DNA of 64,000 nucleotides from Nemophila menziesii (GCA_029959085.1 JARWIR010000027.1:7564001-7628000); one strand, 5' to 3'; positions 36,721 through 49,235 are shown, counted from the first letter of the stretch. A program made the numbers and translations. Notes: generated by a model from the letters alone, not told the origin.

Positions 36721-38054
36721 TGATGTCTCCCTAAATGTTCTAATTTTATGCCCTTGGGAGACATCATTTTTGGTGTTTATTTGACTATTTAGATAGAATT
36801 TTGGTATTAAAATGTAATAAATTGATTTTCCTATTTTATTTCTAGTATTTTTCATTTATTAAACTTTTGCGCGTAATATGGTTTGTTTTGAGTGAAAAGT
36901 TGTAGGTTTTGAATACTAGCTAGGAGAGGAACTAAAGAATAAAGTCAAAGATCGTGCAATGAAGTCAAAGCAAGAAGAAATATCCCGAAAGAATTGATTA
37001 TTTGAAGCTACAAATCTGGAAAGTTGTCAAAGATTGCTGATTTCGAGCCATCTAAGAGTGGATTTAGCCTCTGACGTGTGAAGATAAATTGTTGCCCATT
37101 TAGTTAAGGAAATTAGCAACTGGAATGAGGTCAATCCGAGTTGAAACGAGCCGGTTAGAGCTGTTTTAGTGGAGGTGGTGCAGCAGTTACGGGATTTGGG
37201 CTTAATTAGTGGACTTGGGCTTTTCTAATATTCACTTAATCCTTATTAGAAGCCCTAATCCGATTTTCAGCATATAAATGGGCTTATGACTTCTATTTTC
37301 ACACACCTTTTTCATAACATAACATACGCTTAAGAGTCAGACACCAGAGAAGAAGCAAGAGCTGGAGACTGTCTATATCTCCAATTCTCAGCCAATTCAG
37401 TTCCGTAATTAGGTTCTTCTATGAAACATTTTGAACTCAATTATGTCTTTAGTTTTTATCTTTTCAATAATTATGAGCTAAACTTAATTAGTGCTTGAGA
37501 ACGCATAATGGGTTAATCCCAATTTGATTTTATGTCATGTGTTTGGATTTGGGATAATTATTAGGATGAAGCCTCCGTAAAGCCCCTGAACTTTCGCCAA
37601 AGTGCAGAAACCGCCTCTTATCTTTTTTTTCCCAAAAAACGCCCTTTAGGAAACTTTTTTTGTCACAGTTAGTCCTTTTTTCCATTTTCTGTCAGTTGAC
37701 CGTTAGTCAATGCCATTTGGCGCCACCTCACCGCCACCTCACCGACACGTAAGCTCCACCTCATCGACATTTTACACCTTATTAATTTTTAATTTTTTTA
37801 AACCCATTTCCTTCTTCTTTCTCCTCCATCAACACTATCGAAGAACCTAAATCAGAAGAACCCAAATTGAAGAACAATTGAAGAACCCAAATCAGAAAAT
37901 GCAAAGTGGCTCTCCTATTTAATTAAAATCCATCAAAAATCGAAGAACCTAAATCAAATAGCGAGGGTGTTTCAGATGCGTTAAAGGAGGTTAATTCTGG
38001 TTCAGATTCTGAAAAAAGGAAAATTAAAACCCGATAGCAGATGAGCCACCAAAG

Positions 38055-38345
38055 ATGGAAGAAGAATTAAACGAAGAATTAGTCAAGTTCAAAGAAATGC
38101 TCGAATCCAGGAAAAAATCCTCCATGGATGATGATGAACCAGAGTTAGTTGGACCCAATGCCATATACCAAAATATGAAGGTCATATAAGCTATGGAGGT
38201 GCACTTAGACCAGGTGAAGGAGATGCAATAGCTCAATACGTTCAACAAGGTAAAATTATACCACAAAGAGGAGAAGTGGGTCTTTCTGCTGATGAGATTT
38301 CAAAGTTTGAAACTCTTGGGTATGTTATGAGTGGTAGTAGGCATC
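38055..38345 (+). pseudogene. Captured NKAP-like gene fragment
   Basis: EEELNEELVKFKEMLESRKK then, after a small frameshift near 38165, [56 protein letters not shown]. This is the highly conserved C-terminal domain of NKAP (NF-kappa-B activating protein/SynMuv product family, a nuclear splicing-linked protein). The domain's last part is missing and a stop follows. Confidence 0.85.
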
Positions 38346-38485
38346 TGATTTGGGTTCAACGTTAAAGCTAAGAAGATGATAGGAGGAAGAGAAAGCGAAA
38401 GTCAATTTACAGAGGCTTATATTTAAATTGATGAAAATTTGTATTTTTGGTTTAAAAAGTCCACAAAAAAGACAATTTTGTTTCC

Positions 38486-38614
38486 GATAGATCAGGTCCA
38501 AGAGATAGGCCTGTTGAGTTTGAGAAACAAGTTGTTGAAGAAGCTAATCCGTTTGGTCTTGATCAGTTTTTAACGGAGGTGAAAAAAGGTAAGAAAGCTA
38601 TAGATAAAATTGGG
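38486..38614 (+). pseudogene. Captured SKIP/SNW-domain gene fragment
   Basis: DRSGPRDRPVEFEKQVVEEA then NPFGLDQFLTEVKKGKKAID matches the C-terminal region of plant SNW/SKI-interacting proteins, which act in splicing and transcription. Only about 43 codons are present. Confidence 0.8.
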
Positions 38615-39059
38615 AGTTTGGGTTTTTTTCTTTAATTGATTGTTTCATGGGGTTGAGTAATTTGATTTTATACTGTTTTTTCGAGTTGTAATGAAGAACA
38701 CCAAGAACTTCAAAAACACCAAGAACACCAAGAACACACAGTGATCAAAGACGAAGAAGAATTAAAAAAATGACTGTGTAATTGCTGGTGATGTCATGCC
38801 TAAGTGGCGGTGAGGTGGCGCCAAATGGCATTGACTAACGGTCAACTGACAGAAAATGGAAAAAAGGGCTAACGGTGACAAAAAAAGTTTCCTAAAGGGC
38901 GTTTTTTGGAAAAAAAGATAAGGGGCGGTTTCTGCACTTTGGAAAAAGATCAGGGGCTTCACCCTAATTATTATTTAAATCAAATTGGATAAAATGTATT
39001 TTTCATTAATTTTCTTTTATTCACTATAATTGAAGTCATGAATCAATCATATGACTTAG

Positions 39060-39287
39060 AGCTCGTTTGGGATTGATTATTTTAGAGCTAATAGCGCTTT
39101 TTGATTAAAAATTAATTATTTGTAAAAAATATTAAAAAATATTTTGACATCTAAAATCACTTTAAGTGATTATTTTAATAATCACTAATCTAGTGCTTTT
39201 CCTAAAAGTGACTTTTAGAGTCTAAAATATTACTATGGATCTAAAATCATTTTAAGTGGTTATTTTAAAAAGCAATCCCAAACGGGC
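39060..39287. mobile_element. MITE inside the solo LTR
   Basis: Ends CTCGTTTGGGATTG and CAATCCCAAACGGGC are inverted repeats; the flanks share ACTTAG (39054-39059, 39288-39293). AT-rich, non-coding, hAT-like by its ends. Confidence 0.65.
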
Positions 39288-39917
39288 ACTTAGTATCTAG
39301 GCTATTCCAATTAGTGGCGATTGGATCACTTTGACGGGGGGTTTAGATACGGACCTAGTTAATGAATGTAGGATAGAAATTAGAGACTCTGACGAGCTTA
39401 ATTAAACCTATGGCCTATTGGATAAATTAAACTTAATCACTTGAGAGTGGACTATAATCACCCTGACGGGGTTTGTAGCACTTGATAGTAGCTCCTTAGT
39501 CCACCCTGACGGGGGTAAGGAGAATATCGAATCCCGACCAATAAAAGCTTACCAATTTGTCCCTTAAACATGATATGAAATGAATGATAATTAGATGAAA
39601 CCTTTGCGTCTCTCAAGTACTGCTTTCCCTCTTTGCGTAAACACTTTATTTTCTTGCGTCTAGTCTTTTATTTGCATTACTTTAGTCTTATAATTAATTA
39701 TCTTAGTTATTAGAAAAAAAAACAATCAATCTTAAAATCATTTACTTACTTTACGTGCAATTAACTACTATCTGATAAGCATTAGTGTCAACCAATCCGT
39801 CCCTGAGAACGAATCTGTTTTATCACATATATTACTTGGGACAACCGTACACTTGCGGTTGTGGTTCTCTTATCCTTATTTGCATTATTTTAGAACACAC
39901 AAAGGACCACCAAACAC

Positions 39918-40390
39918 GACCTTCACTATATCGACCAAAGAGTCCTAAATAGAACTCAGAAACTAAATCCATACATAAACTTGAACGTCTCATCATGAAT
40001 GTAGTCCAATCCAATTTATCTCCCATCTCTAGAAATCTATTATAATCACCTTCTCCAACTTCTTTTTCAAAGATCCTCTCATGAGAAAAAGACAAGTCCG
40101 GTAAATGTGATTTTGTGGAAGCTAACAAGGCACTGAAGCTTCATTCATCTCGGAATAGGAATCTCGATTTGTAGAGGTTGTGGTGTCTTTTCCTTGAAAG
40201 ATGTAATCTGTGTGGTCTTTGAATTGACCACAACTAGCTTCCCTTCTACTTTCTTGACATGTTTTACACTTTTTCTTCATACTAGAACTTGAACCTTTCT
40301 CAATTGTCTTCTTCTCAATAGTACCCAATACCTTACTTTGATTCTTCTTCATTTCCATAACAGTAGATTATGTTTCTGTTCTTTTTATCA
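39918..40390 (-). pseudogene. ORF3 of element D, N-terminal part
   Basis: The complement from about 40390 matches the start of ORF3, with MEMKKNQSKVLGTIEKKTIE and further on LDWTTFMMRRSSLCMDLVSE, FYLGLFGRYSEG. Frameshifted near 40125. It continues across the solo LTR at 36720. A polypurine-like motif precedes the start (complement of CCTCCAACTCAAAGCTTTG). Confidence 0.75.
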
Positions 40391-40804
40391 TTTCAATTGA
40401 CCTCCAACTCAAAGCTTTGAACACTTTTGGAAAATTTTTACCCCTTGATTTTGGGTTGAACAAGTGTTATTTTGGGTTAGGAAAGGTGTAAGGATTATGA
40501 TTCTCTATGTGGGTAGGATGAACTCTTGCTTGATTGGTATGGGTTTAGGAAATTGTTGGATAAGATTTGCAAATTTTAGGTTTTGATTCTTGAATTCCAG
40601 ATGTTTTGGTTTGATTTGGGTGGTTGAATCTCTTTGTAATGATGTAGGAAGGACTTGGATGTGAATTTATGGTGAATGGGGAGTGTTTTGATGTGTAGTG
40701 AAAGTTTGTAGAAGCTTTAATGGAGTTTGGGAAGTTTTGGGGAAGAAAGAGAGGCTTAAGGTTTTGATTTTCGTAGGTAACCTAACCTCTTCTTTACAAT
40801 CCTT
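40391..40804 (-). other. ORF3 leader of element D
   Basis: No gene. Corresponds to the leader region of A; a TGTAAAG on the complement near 40793 stands where A has its internal TATA box. Confidence 0.35.
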
Positions 40805-41255
40805 CTTCTGGAGGCGCCGTGCGGTGCACCGCGGGTGAGGTGCAGTGTACCACAGGCATCTTCTGTTCAACCCCTGTCCCACGGTCTTGACGATACGGTT
40901 TAGGCATGGGGGTCTCGTACTGGACCCTGATTCTCATACTGTTGTCACAGTTTTTGTGTTCATGCGGTGTACCGCAGAACCAGTGTGGTGTACCATATGT
41001 ATGTTCTGTTGCGGACCATGTCATGGTCTGGTGCAAGTGACGACACGGTCCTACTTGTGGTTCTTGGCGCTAGACCGTTTTCTTGAACCGTGGTGACGGA
41101 TTTCTTCGTGCATTGCACCGGGGCATCCGTGCGGTATACCTCACGAAAGCTCTGGATGACACCTTTGCTTCAGCATTCTACCGGAATTCCTCTATATTGT
41201 GATGCTTTTGAGGGTGCGGTGCACCGCAGGAACGGTGCGGTGTACTACATGGTAC
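40805..41255 (-). promoter_or_regulatory. Palindrome array of element D
   Basis: GCGGTGCACCGC at about 40819, then GCGGTGTACCGC, GCGGTATACC and again GCGGTGCACCGC near 41217, plus related half-sites. The core GCGGTRCACCGC is different from that of A and C and the same as in the LTR of copia element H. Open frames across it are not genes. Confidence 0.6.
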
Positions 41256-41314
41256 ATATATTTTCGCCAATTTTTTGCGTTTCTTCTCCCTAACTCGATT
41301 TCTTAAGTACCTTT

Positions 41315-42870
41315 TGATGTCTCCCATTTTGTTCTAAATATATGCCCTTAGGAGACATCATTTTAGGTGAATATTTGACTTATTTGATAGACTTTTATAC
41401 TTATTTCTCCATATTACACTTTCTCCCCATGGAATTAAGTTATTTGCATTCAGAGATTTTGTGCGTTAATTTGTTTGTTTATTAGGCCCATGGATTCTAT
41501 TGAGTACCAAGATAAGGAGGAGAAGTGAGAATTAAAGTCTTAGATCGAGCAGAGATGTCAAAAGCAAGAAAAGATTACCCAAAGAGTTGACTAAAAGAGA
41601 TGAAAATCTAGAAAGCTGTCACTAATTGCAGAAGTCTAGCCAATTCATCACTGATTCAGGCCTGGAGATTTGAAAGTAAAGTTGTTCCATTGAGTTAGGA
41701 AGATTTGAGGGCTGGAATCAGGTGATTTGGACTTGTGACGCAAAAATTACGGCCATTTTAACATCAGTTACGAGATTCTTAAAGATAGACTTCGCCTTTT
41801 TATATTTTGACTTATTATTTTTAAGTAAAATCCCAATCCTAATTAGAGCTTTATAAATAGGCTTTTAGACCTCCTTTTTACACACACTTAGGAGAATTCA
41901 ATTCCACATTTCATTGTTTTCATGTCAGAGCAAAAAGGCAGATGAGAAAGTTAGAGTTGGAGGAATTCCATTCTTACAACAACATCCAATCCAATCCTTT
42001 GGTTACTTATTTCATTTATTGTAATTTAGGATAATGTCTTTTATTTATTTAATTTCAGTTTTTAGTTTGAACATGAGCTAATTCCATAATTACTTGTGAA
42101 TCGCATTTATGGGTTGAGCTCTAATTTATTTAGTTGATTTTTTTCCGAATTTGGGATTTTACGATTTAATCAGAATTGGGTTTCTGTATTGATTATTATT
42201 TAGTTCTTATTTACCATTTCTGACTTAGCTAATTAGAAATAGGTATTGGTAATTACGCTGTTCACTTTAGTGGTGAAGTGATCACATTTACGGGGGGTTT
42301 CTTACGGACTTAGGTAATAGACACGTGGTATATGTCAATGATTTCGACAGGCTCGACTAACCACGTAGTGAACTTGGCAAAACATTTAAACATTTTAAAG
42401 TAGGTATAATCGCCCTGGTGAGTTTTATAATACCATAGGATAACTCTTAAGTCCACCCTGACGGGGGTTAGGAGATTATAAAGTCCCGACTAATACATAA
42501 ATATAAGTTTAACCCTTAAACGGAAGCATTAATTATATAGATTTAGGTGGATCCCTTGTGAGACTCAAGTACCTCTCTCATTATTGAGTCCAAACTTATT
42601 TACTTGCATTATTTCTTTCCAGTTAAGCATTTTTTTACTTCAATTTATCTCATCTTTAGTTATAAATCAAAACCAAACAAAAATCTTATTATTTTACTTT
42701 TCTATTTTAAACAATTACTTCTATTATTCCGATTAGTACTAGTGTTATAACTATCCGTCCCTGAGAACGAAATCTGTATTATTTACACATTACTTGGAAC
42801 GACCCGTGCACTTGCGGGTAATGTCCCTCTCTTTAAGGGTGGTGATTTTATCACACACCAAGAGACACCA
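41315..42870 (+). repeat. Solo LTR inserted between palindrome array and protease tail of D
   Basis: TGATGTCTCCC..AGACACCA, 1556 bp, TATA-like TTTATAAATAGGC near 41850. Flanks CCTTT (41310-41314) and CCCTC (42871-42875) look like a mutated 5-bp duplication. Closely related to 55827-57410. Confidence 0.75.
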
Positions 42871-43039
42871 CCCTCACATAAAAAACACTAACACCTTCCT
42901 CAATACTGCAATATCTACTAAGAACTACCAATCTAAACATAAACTAAAAACATACAAACATAAAAAATTGCGGGTTGTTTCCCATACAACACTTTTGTTT
43001 AACGTATTTCAAAGTTAGATGCGTTACCTTTATCAGGAT

Positions 43040-43848
43040 TTTCGTATATAGCCTTCCTAGCAACGAGAAAGGTTATGAATGTATACTAATCTCTGTTTGA
43101 TACCCCTTTGGGGCCTGATTCCTATCAATTTAGCTGAAACAACTTCCGTAACAATGAATGGTCCCATCCACGAATCTTTGTGATTGCGTGGCCTATTCAC
43201 GGGTTTGCGGGCTTTCCATACAAATTCATGGACGACCCCAAACTCACTCATTGATCTAGTATCCACATGACTTGCATGGATATCTTCTGGGACTTTGTAC
43301 TTTGCAACCCTGTGGATGACATGAACTGTTGGAACTAACTTCCTTGGTTTTTTACCTCAGAAATAAAATGTCTCAGATACGTTTATAGCACAGAGTGTAA
43401 CTGTTCCCTCGTGGAAGTTGATGACGCTTTGAATTGTGTCCAAGAACGGATTTCCAAGTATAATTAGAACCTGCTTATCTGCATCATAATCAAGAATAAC
43501 AAAGTTAGTAGGGATGGTGATATTACCTTCTTGGACATGAACGTCCTCCACTGTTCCCCATGTCTTCGTCATTGAGCTATCCGCAAATTGTAAGATCACG
43601 GGAGATTTTTCCACCTTCTTGATGCCAATCCTATCGAACACGGACTTGGGCATAAGTATCACACTCGAACCTACATCACACATGGCCTTCACTTTGAGCA
43701 TACCACTAATTTGAATAGGAAGATTGAAGCTTATTGGATCTTTGATCTTGAGTGGTAACTCCTTTTCAACTCTTCTTGAGACTCTCTTAGTATGAGCCAC
43801 AGTCTCTTTACTAGCTTCTACACTCGCTTTCACTGGAATAACTTGCAT
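43040..43848 (-). pseudogene. Retropepsin and integrase tail of element D
   Basis: Protease frame 43848-43357 reads LPIQISGMLKVKAMCDVGSS, VILMPKSVF, ILGNPFLDTIQSVINF. After a stop, the tail frame 43266-43057 reads NRPRNHKDSWMGPFIVTEVV and RLVYIHNLSRC. Again nothing lies between protease and tail. Confidence 0.8.
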
Positions 43849-44689
43849 GAATACCTATTGCGGTGTAATCCCTTTCTTCACAATCTTAAGCATCCGTGCG
43901 TCGTTTTTTCCGGACTATACGCCTCTACAAATGCTTTGAGTTCAATGTCAACCTTGGATTTGTATTAGGAATGGATGGTGACATTGGTTGATCAATTGAT
44001 CGCGAGCCCACCTTCTCTTTAACTTTTTATACTTGCACTTCATGTGCAACTTTTTCTTTCTGCTCTTTTGAGGCTTCTTCTTATTCTTTCTCTTTAGCTC
44101 TACTTTCTTGTATATCAATAACCATTCTAATCTATTCTTGTATGTCCTTGAGAAGAATTACAAATTCATATTCTTCGGAGGAGTCGGAGTGTTTGGGGCT
44201 AGACTTGGTTGATTATTCTTCAATTTTCTAGAAATTCCACAACAATTTCGGCAATATGTGGTACTTCCGCTTTCTTTTTTGGTTCAAGGAAAATTTCCTT
44301 ACAAGCTTCAAACCCAACATTGTCATCACCTCCTTCAATGGCCTTCACTTCTCTTGATTCTATGAATTTCTTTATTTGATCTATTTGTGTTCTTAATATC
44401 TAATTGTGGCCTCTTGTTCTCTGGAATTCGCATTATGTATTTGAATATTGTTCGTAACTAAATCCATGAAATTTGTAATCTCTTTTCTGACACTACTCCT
44501 TCTTGAGGGTGTTGTGTTAAATCTTTTTGAGCTAGATTATCGGTATAAGCATTGTTGGTTAGTTGTTGTGGAGGAGCTGGTTTATTAGAATTTTGATTTC
44601 CTTGATAAGGACCTTGACCTCTTGGTTGGTAAGTGTTATTTTGGGGATGTGGTTGATGATTTCCAGTATTTAATCCTAGAGTTTGTGTT
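43849..44689 (-). pseudogene. Linker, coiled coil and gag C-terminus of element D
   Basis: Broken frames matching the acidic linker, the segment encoding QESR/KAIEGGDDNVGFEACK and the proline/glutamine-rich gag C-terminus. Similarity ends near 44690, before the CCHC knuckle. Confidence 0.55.
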
Positions 44690-44734
44690 TAAACAGGTGT
44701 GAGACGGAGTGGTTTTTTGTTTAAGTGGTAAAAA

Positions 44735-45120
44735 TTGACTAGACGGACTGGCTAGCCGGTCATCTGGCCGGTATGCTAGTCAAGATTATCATCACAGCGC
44801 CAACTCACTGTTGGTTGACCACTTAAACGCAACTTCATATTGCATCATCGAGAAATTAGGTCGCGCGACTGGTAACCGGTCAAGTCGATTTGATACAGCG
44901 CCAACTCACTGTTGGTTAACAAAGTAAACGCAACTTCATATTGCGTCAGCGAAATTCGACATTTGCGACCGGCTAACCGGTCATCTGACCGGTATGCCGG
45001 TCACGCTCTCGACGAAAAATGCATTTAATTAATTGGTGGATACAAGAGATTGCGTATAGAAGAAGAAGGAAAAAAAGGTTTCACCCGCTAGCCAGTGAGA
45101 AGCCCGGTAAGCCGGCCAGT
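44735..45120 (+). promoter_or_regulatory. Palindrome array of element G with a ~100-bp tandem duplication
   Basis: GGCTAGCCGGTC, CCGGTATGCCGG and TAACCGGTCA units. A unit with CAGCGCCAACTCACTGTTGG and AACGCAACTTCATATTGC occurs twice (about 44796 and 44897). Confidence 0.55.
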
Positions 45121-45516
45121 ACATAATATTTTTAACTTATACCTTAAAGAAGCCAATTTTCCTCCTTTTTAACGAAGCCTCACAAAAGACACCATTATAG
45201 ATGAACCAAAACTCATTAAGTACCTGTGGATAACCATTAAAACACCCAAACATCATAGATCCTTCCCTCTAATCCATTTATAACACATAAACAACATCAA
45301 ATCCTTCCAAAAACACCAAAAAATCTTCACCTTAATCCTTAATCCTTCTTCATCATAGCTTTAATCTTACCCATTAAACCTCTCGCATTCCATTACATAA
45401 TCATTATCCATCTCATATAACACCATAAATCTTCTTTCTAAATCCTCAAAACATCGAAGTTCAAAACTTTAGTCTAGTTTTTTAGTTTTTGATGTTTTGA
45501 GTTTGGGGTTCATTAA

Positions 45517-45597
45517 ATGACAGACAAAACTGATTCCTTATGTTATAATCGAAAGATGAAGAGTAATCCTAGAACTAGAAATAATCCTGGGGCTACT
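45517..45597 (+). pseudogene. ORF3 of element G, first 27 codons
   Basis: ATG 45517, 27 codons ending with Pro-Gly-Ala-Thr at CTACT. The frame resumes, now inverted, at 55051 on the minus strand. Confidence 0.7.
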
Positions 45598-46572
45598 TGG
45601 TGAGTCCTTGTGTGTTATAAAATAAAGAAATAAAAGTAATAGAATAAAGGATCCACAGACCGCAAGTGTACGGGTCGTTCCAAGTAATAAATAAGTAAAT
45701 ACGGGATAATCGTCTCCACAGGGATTTAAGTAGTTATTCTAACTTCGTGTTCAATATTAGAATAGATAGTTTTAATTGTCTTAATTAAAACGATAATCAA
45801 GGAGTTTGTTTTCTAATTAACTAAATAAAATTAATAATAAATAATAAACAAGTATGCAAATAAGATAAGGAGATGCAAGTACGTATCTATCCTATTAAAT
45901 TTATGATTCCTAAGAATAAGGGTGAATGGGAAATCTCACAATAGTCAGGACTCTATAATCTTCTAACCCGTCAGGGTGAACTTATGAGCTATCCTACCGT
46001 ATTACAAACCTCGTCAGGGCGATGATAAGCTACGTTCAGATGATTAATATCTATACCCAATTGGCTACATGGTTAGTCAAGCCTGTCGGTCAAATAACGG
46101 ACACCACGCGTCTATATTCTAGTTCTGTAATTAAACCCCCCTGTCGGATGATCACTTCGCCACTAAAGTGAATAGTTCAATTATAAAACCTACCCTTGAT
46201 TCATGACTTCAATGATAGTAAACAAGCTTAAGAATATAGTCAATGAAAATTAAGAACCAATTCAATTAAATACTAAAATCCCAAATTCAAAGTAAAACAG
46301 AAAAACAATAATCAATGGTTCATATAATTACAATCCTAAAGAAAATTTATGCATAATATAACTCTTGAATAAATAGCTTAGAAATAACTCATAGACAAAA
46401 TAGATCTAATACTAATTTACCCAAAGAATAGAGATGGAGAAGGGTAGAATTGATGTAGTTAAACTCTAGCTCTTGCTTCTTCCTCCTCTAGATCCTCTTG
46501 ATTGCTTCTATGATGATTTATGTATGTATATTAAGCTTATGCAGCCAAGGGATAATTTTATAAGGTTTAGAA

Positions 46573-46624
<52 letters not shown>

Positions 46625-47195
46625 TTCTAGGTCGAAATCTTGGAGTAGGGGTCAAGTAAAAAAGTCCAAGCCCAACTCAAATTTGTAACCCTAAAATTTA
46701 GAAAAGGTAAGAAACTGTTGGTGTTTTGTTTTGGCCGTAACTGCTTCAATACTTATCCGTTTGATGCGTGCCAACATTTGAAACTGATCGTCTCGGAAAG
46801 ACCTATAACGTTGCTTCAGACCATTCTTCCAAATTCCTAGCCAATATTGAGTTATGAGTCCTTTTGTGGACATTGCTGGTGAAATTCAGATTTATTTGGC
46901 AGCTTTTCTTTTCCTAGTTGAACTCTGATTCCTTCTATCTCCTGATTTCTTCAAGATATTATTTCCTTATCTCCTTAGAATTGATTTGACATCTAATTTA
47001 TTTTCATATTATCTTTAAAGCTTCACATTAACACACAAATTAAACCAAATATGCTATAAAAATAATAATTCATCAAATCAAGACAAGAAATAGGAATATT
47101 ACGAATTAAGCACAAAAGTCAATATAGATAGACCATTTTCTACCTAAAATGATGTCTCCTAAGGGCTAATATTTAGAACAATTAGGGAGACATCA
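45598..47195 (-). repeat. 3' LTR of element F
   Basis: TGGTGAGTCC..GAGACATCA, 1598 bp, very similar to 51366-52530 for the shared part. It holds an (AT)n expansion at 46579-46622 that the other LTR lacks. Confidence 0.88.
46579..46622. repeat. (AT)n microsatellite in an LTR
   Basis: About 44 bp of TA repeats; the 5' LTR has only GATATATAGG at this place. Confidence 0.85.
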
Positions 47196-48626
47196 AGACT
47201 CCCAACTCAAACTTGTATCGTCCCGATACAAAATATCAACTAAGTCAATTAAGCACAGGGGAGAAGAAGATAGCTGAATATATAGAATAAACTCAAAGCA
47301 ACTAATTAGAAAATTTCATGTAATAATATTTACAAACTACATACCTGCACACTTGTCATATCTACAATCAACACGAATTGAATTCAAGATTGGATTAGTT
47401 TCACAATGTAAGAAGGAGAGGATATTTACTCAGTTTACCAAGGAGGCTATAGATTGTTCATCGAACTTCACTAGTATCCAAAGATCCACTTAACTACTCT
47501 CTAATGGCTTAATCACTTCTAGATTACATAACAAATAATCATAAGGTCTTTAGGGTTGTAGTGTTGGCTTAGGGACGGTGTGATAAGTATATTTGGATAA
47601 TTTAGAGTGAGCTTTTGGATCTCTCCTCACTAGCCATCAACGAATCGCCCTAGAGCTTGAGTTACTCTCATAAAACGTTCTCACTCAACCCAATGAATTT
47701 ATGCACTAGTTAGCATCCCCAATAACCCAATTAAAGTATAAGGATGTTCACATAAAAATTCCTTTTTCCCGGTCCAAATATATATTCTTTTCATATAATT
47801 TTTTTCTTTTGTATAGCTATGACTCTCTTTTTGATGTTGAGATATCATGCTATTTTTTCATGAATTTTTTCTTTTCTTTTCATGATTTTCATCTTTTTTC
47901 ATGTACTCTTACACCGACAAAGGGTTACAATATAATAAACCTTGTGAATCATCATCAAAATATAGAATAGAGAACAATTAATAAGCTCAAAAATCCCATC
48001 CCAATAATATTTCCCATAATGGTGGACCCACCACCCCAAACTCAAGCTCTAAAACAATTGTCTATGCATCGGGATTCAAGTGCGGGTCATATGGAAAAGT
48101 CCTATAATCTAAAGGGATATGGCTTATAATGTGGCTTATAAAAAGGCTTTATAAAGGCTAGAAGGAGCTGAGAAGGATATATAATAATAAAATGGACAAC
48201 AAGCTAAAAGGCAACAAGGGGCTTATGAAAGAACCGCCTTAATCACTTTCTAAACTATGCAATTTCGTCATTCTCTTACCTTTAGCGCGTTCATTAAATG
48301 GGTTTGCCAACTAGATTAGATCTCACGGCCTACACACCACTCGTAGCTCCCTGAGATCGAACATACTTTCTATCGCATTGCTAACTAATCTTTTCTTTAC
48401 TGTCAATGTGTGTTTTCCTGCAAATACTCAAAGCATACAAAATAAAATAGCTCATAAACATACTACTTTCTATCATTAACTTACTAAGCTTATGCTTTCA
48501 AGCTATTAAACACACTCTACATCTAATCCATCTCTTAAAAATATTAAAATTTCTATAAAAAAACACAGTAAATCACATAAAATGGAGATGAGGGACAACG
48601 AATCCCCACACCCCCAACTCAAAAAT
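47196..48626 (-). other. Polypurine tract and 3' UTR of element F
   Basis: No gene. Polypurine tract is the complement of AGACTCCCAACTCAAACTTG. The conserved block CCACCACCCCAAACTCAAGC is at 48029. Confidence 0.55.
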
Positions 48627-48646
48627 GAGTCGTGTCTCCACGACTC
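48627..48646 (-). other. Conserved hairpin after ORF3 stub (element F)
   Basis: GAGTCGTG, loop TCTC, CACGACTC: a perfect 8-bp stem. Flanked by the polypurine-like motif (complement of CACCCCCAACTCAAAAATG). Confidence 0.6.
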
Positions 48647-48739
48647 AAAAAGACTCAATAAAATAAAAATAGCAAATATTGCATATAAAAAATGGTAAGG
48701 AAGAAAGGAAACATACTCTTCGAGGCTATTGCCTCGCTT

Positions 48740-49235
48740 GATTAATACCCAAGATAGGGTGCAATGATTTCCTTGTATGCAACCTTCATGTATCACCAAT
48801 TTCGCTTTCCCTTAAATCCTCTTGTGCTCCATCCCAATCAATCACACTCTAGAGATATCTTGTTTCTCATCTTCTCCAACTTTGTTATCGAATACTCTCT
48901 CATGAGAAGGTGTTCATCCAGGAATATTTTGTCGTGGCAACAGCTACTAGCGTCCTAGAAGCTTTGCTCATCTTTGGTCAAAGGATTCTCGATTTGTAGA
49001 GGTTGTGGTGTCGTCCTTATGAAATTTGAAACCTTTTTGCTCTTTGAATTTACCACAGCTATCTTTCCTCTATTCTCTTGATCCGATTTACCTTGTAGTT
49101 TATTCCCAAACTAGTACTCATCTCAATTGATTTATTCTTGATCTTACCCAATACCTTACTTTGATACTTCATCTCCCTTAACACTTGATGAAATCTCTAT
49201 TCTTTTCATCCTCTCTTTTGACCCCCAACTCAAAG
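48740..49235 (-). pseudogene. ORF3 stub of element F
   Basis: N-terminal lysine-rich part of ORF3 with stops; the central domain is deleted. The upstream polypurine-like motif (complement of ACCCCCAACTCAAAGCTTTG, about 49222) is kept. Confidence 0.5.

Larger units (their letters stand above)
37564..38964 (+). mobile_element. Pack-MULE carrying fragments of two host genes
   Basis: 1401 bp with long inverted repeats (about 37564-37734 and 38804-38964, GGATGAAGCC../..GGGCTTCACCC) and the 9-bp duplication TAATTATTA (37555-37563, 38965-38973), as expected for Mutator-like elements. No transposase. The interior carries exon-like pieces of an NKAP-type and a SKIP/SNW-type gene, both on the plus strand. 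The repeats contain a short TTGGCGCCACCTCACCGCCA region. Confidence 0.9.
36721..39912 (+). repeat. Solo LTR inserted in ORF3 of D
   Basis: Starts TGATGTCTCCC, ends ACCACCA, flanked by AACAC at 36716-36720 and 39913-39917. No internal retrotransposon sequence, so it is a solo LTR left by LTR-LTR recombination. It is 3.2 kb only because it contains the Pack-MULE and a MITE; without them about 1.55 kb. ORF3 of D reads on either side of it. Confidence 0.88.
34190..44689 (-). mobile_element. Element D: internal region of an Athila-like element
   Basis: Minus strand, order as in A: polypurine tract and 3' UTR, ORF3 (split by a solo LTR), palindrome array, second solo LTR, integrase tail and protease, linker, coiled coil, gag C-terminus. 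Gag core and 5' end are lost: at about 44690 the sequence switches to plus-strand element G. Confidence 0.75.
44690..45597 (+). mobile_element. Element G, left piece: palindrome array and ORF3 start
   Basis: Plus strand. Starts inside a palindrome array, runs through a leader and a polypurine-like TTTTGAGTTTGGGGTT (45497-45512), and enters ORF3 at ATG 45517. It has no LTR, primer site, gag or protease on its left, so the junction with D at about 44690 is not an insertion end. It is cut by F at CTACT. Confidence 0.65.

Noticed and set aside
36721..39912. A single 3.2-kb LTR
   Set aside because: The excess length is a Pack-MULE with its own 9-bp duplication and a MITE; the LTR itself is about 1.55 kb.
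40667..41293. Open frames over the D palindrome array
   Set aside because: CG-rich palindromes lack stops by composition; no family similarity.
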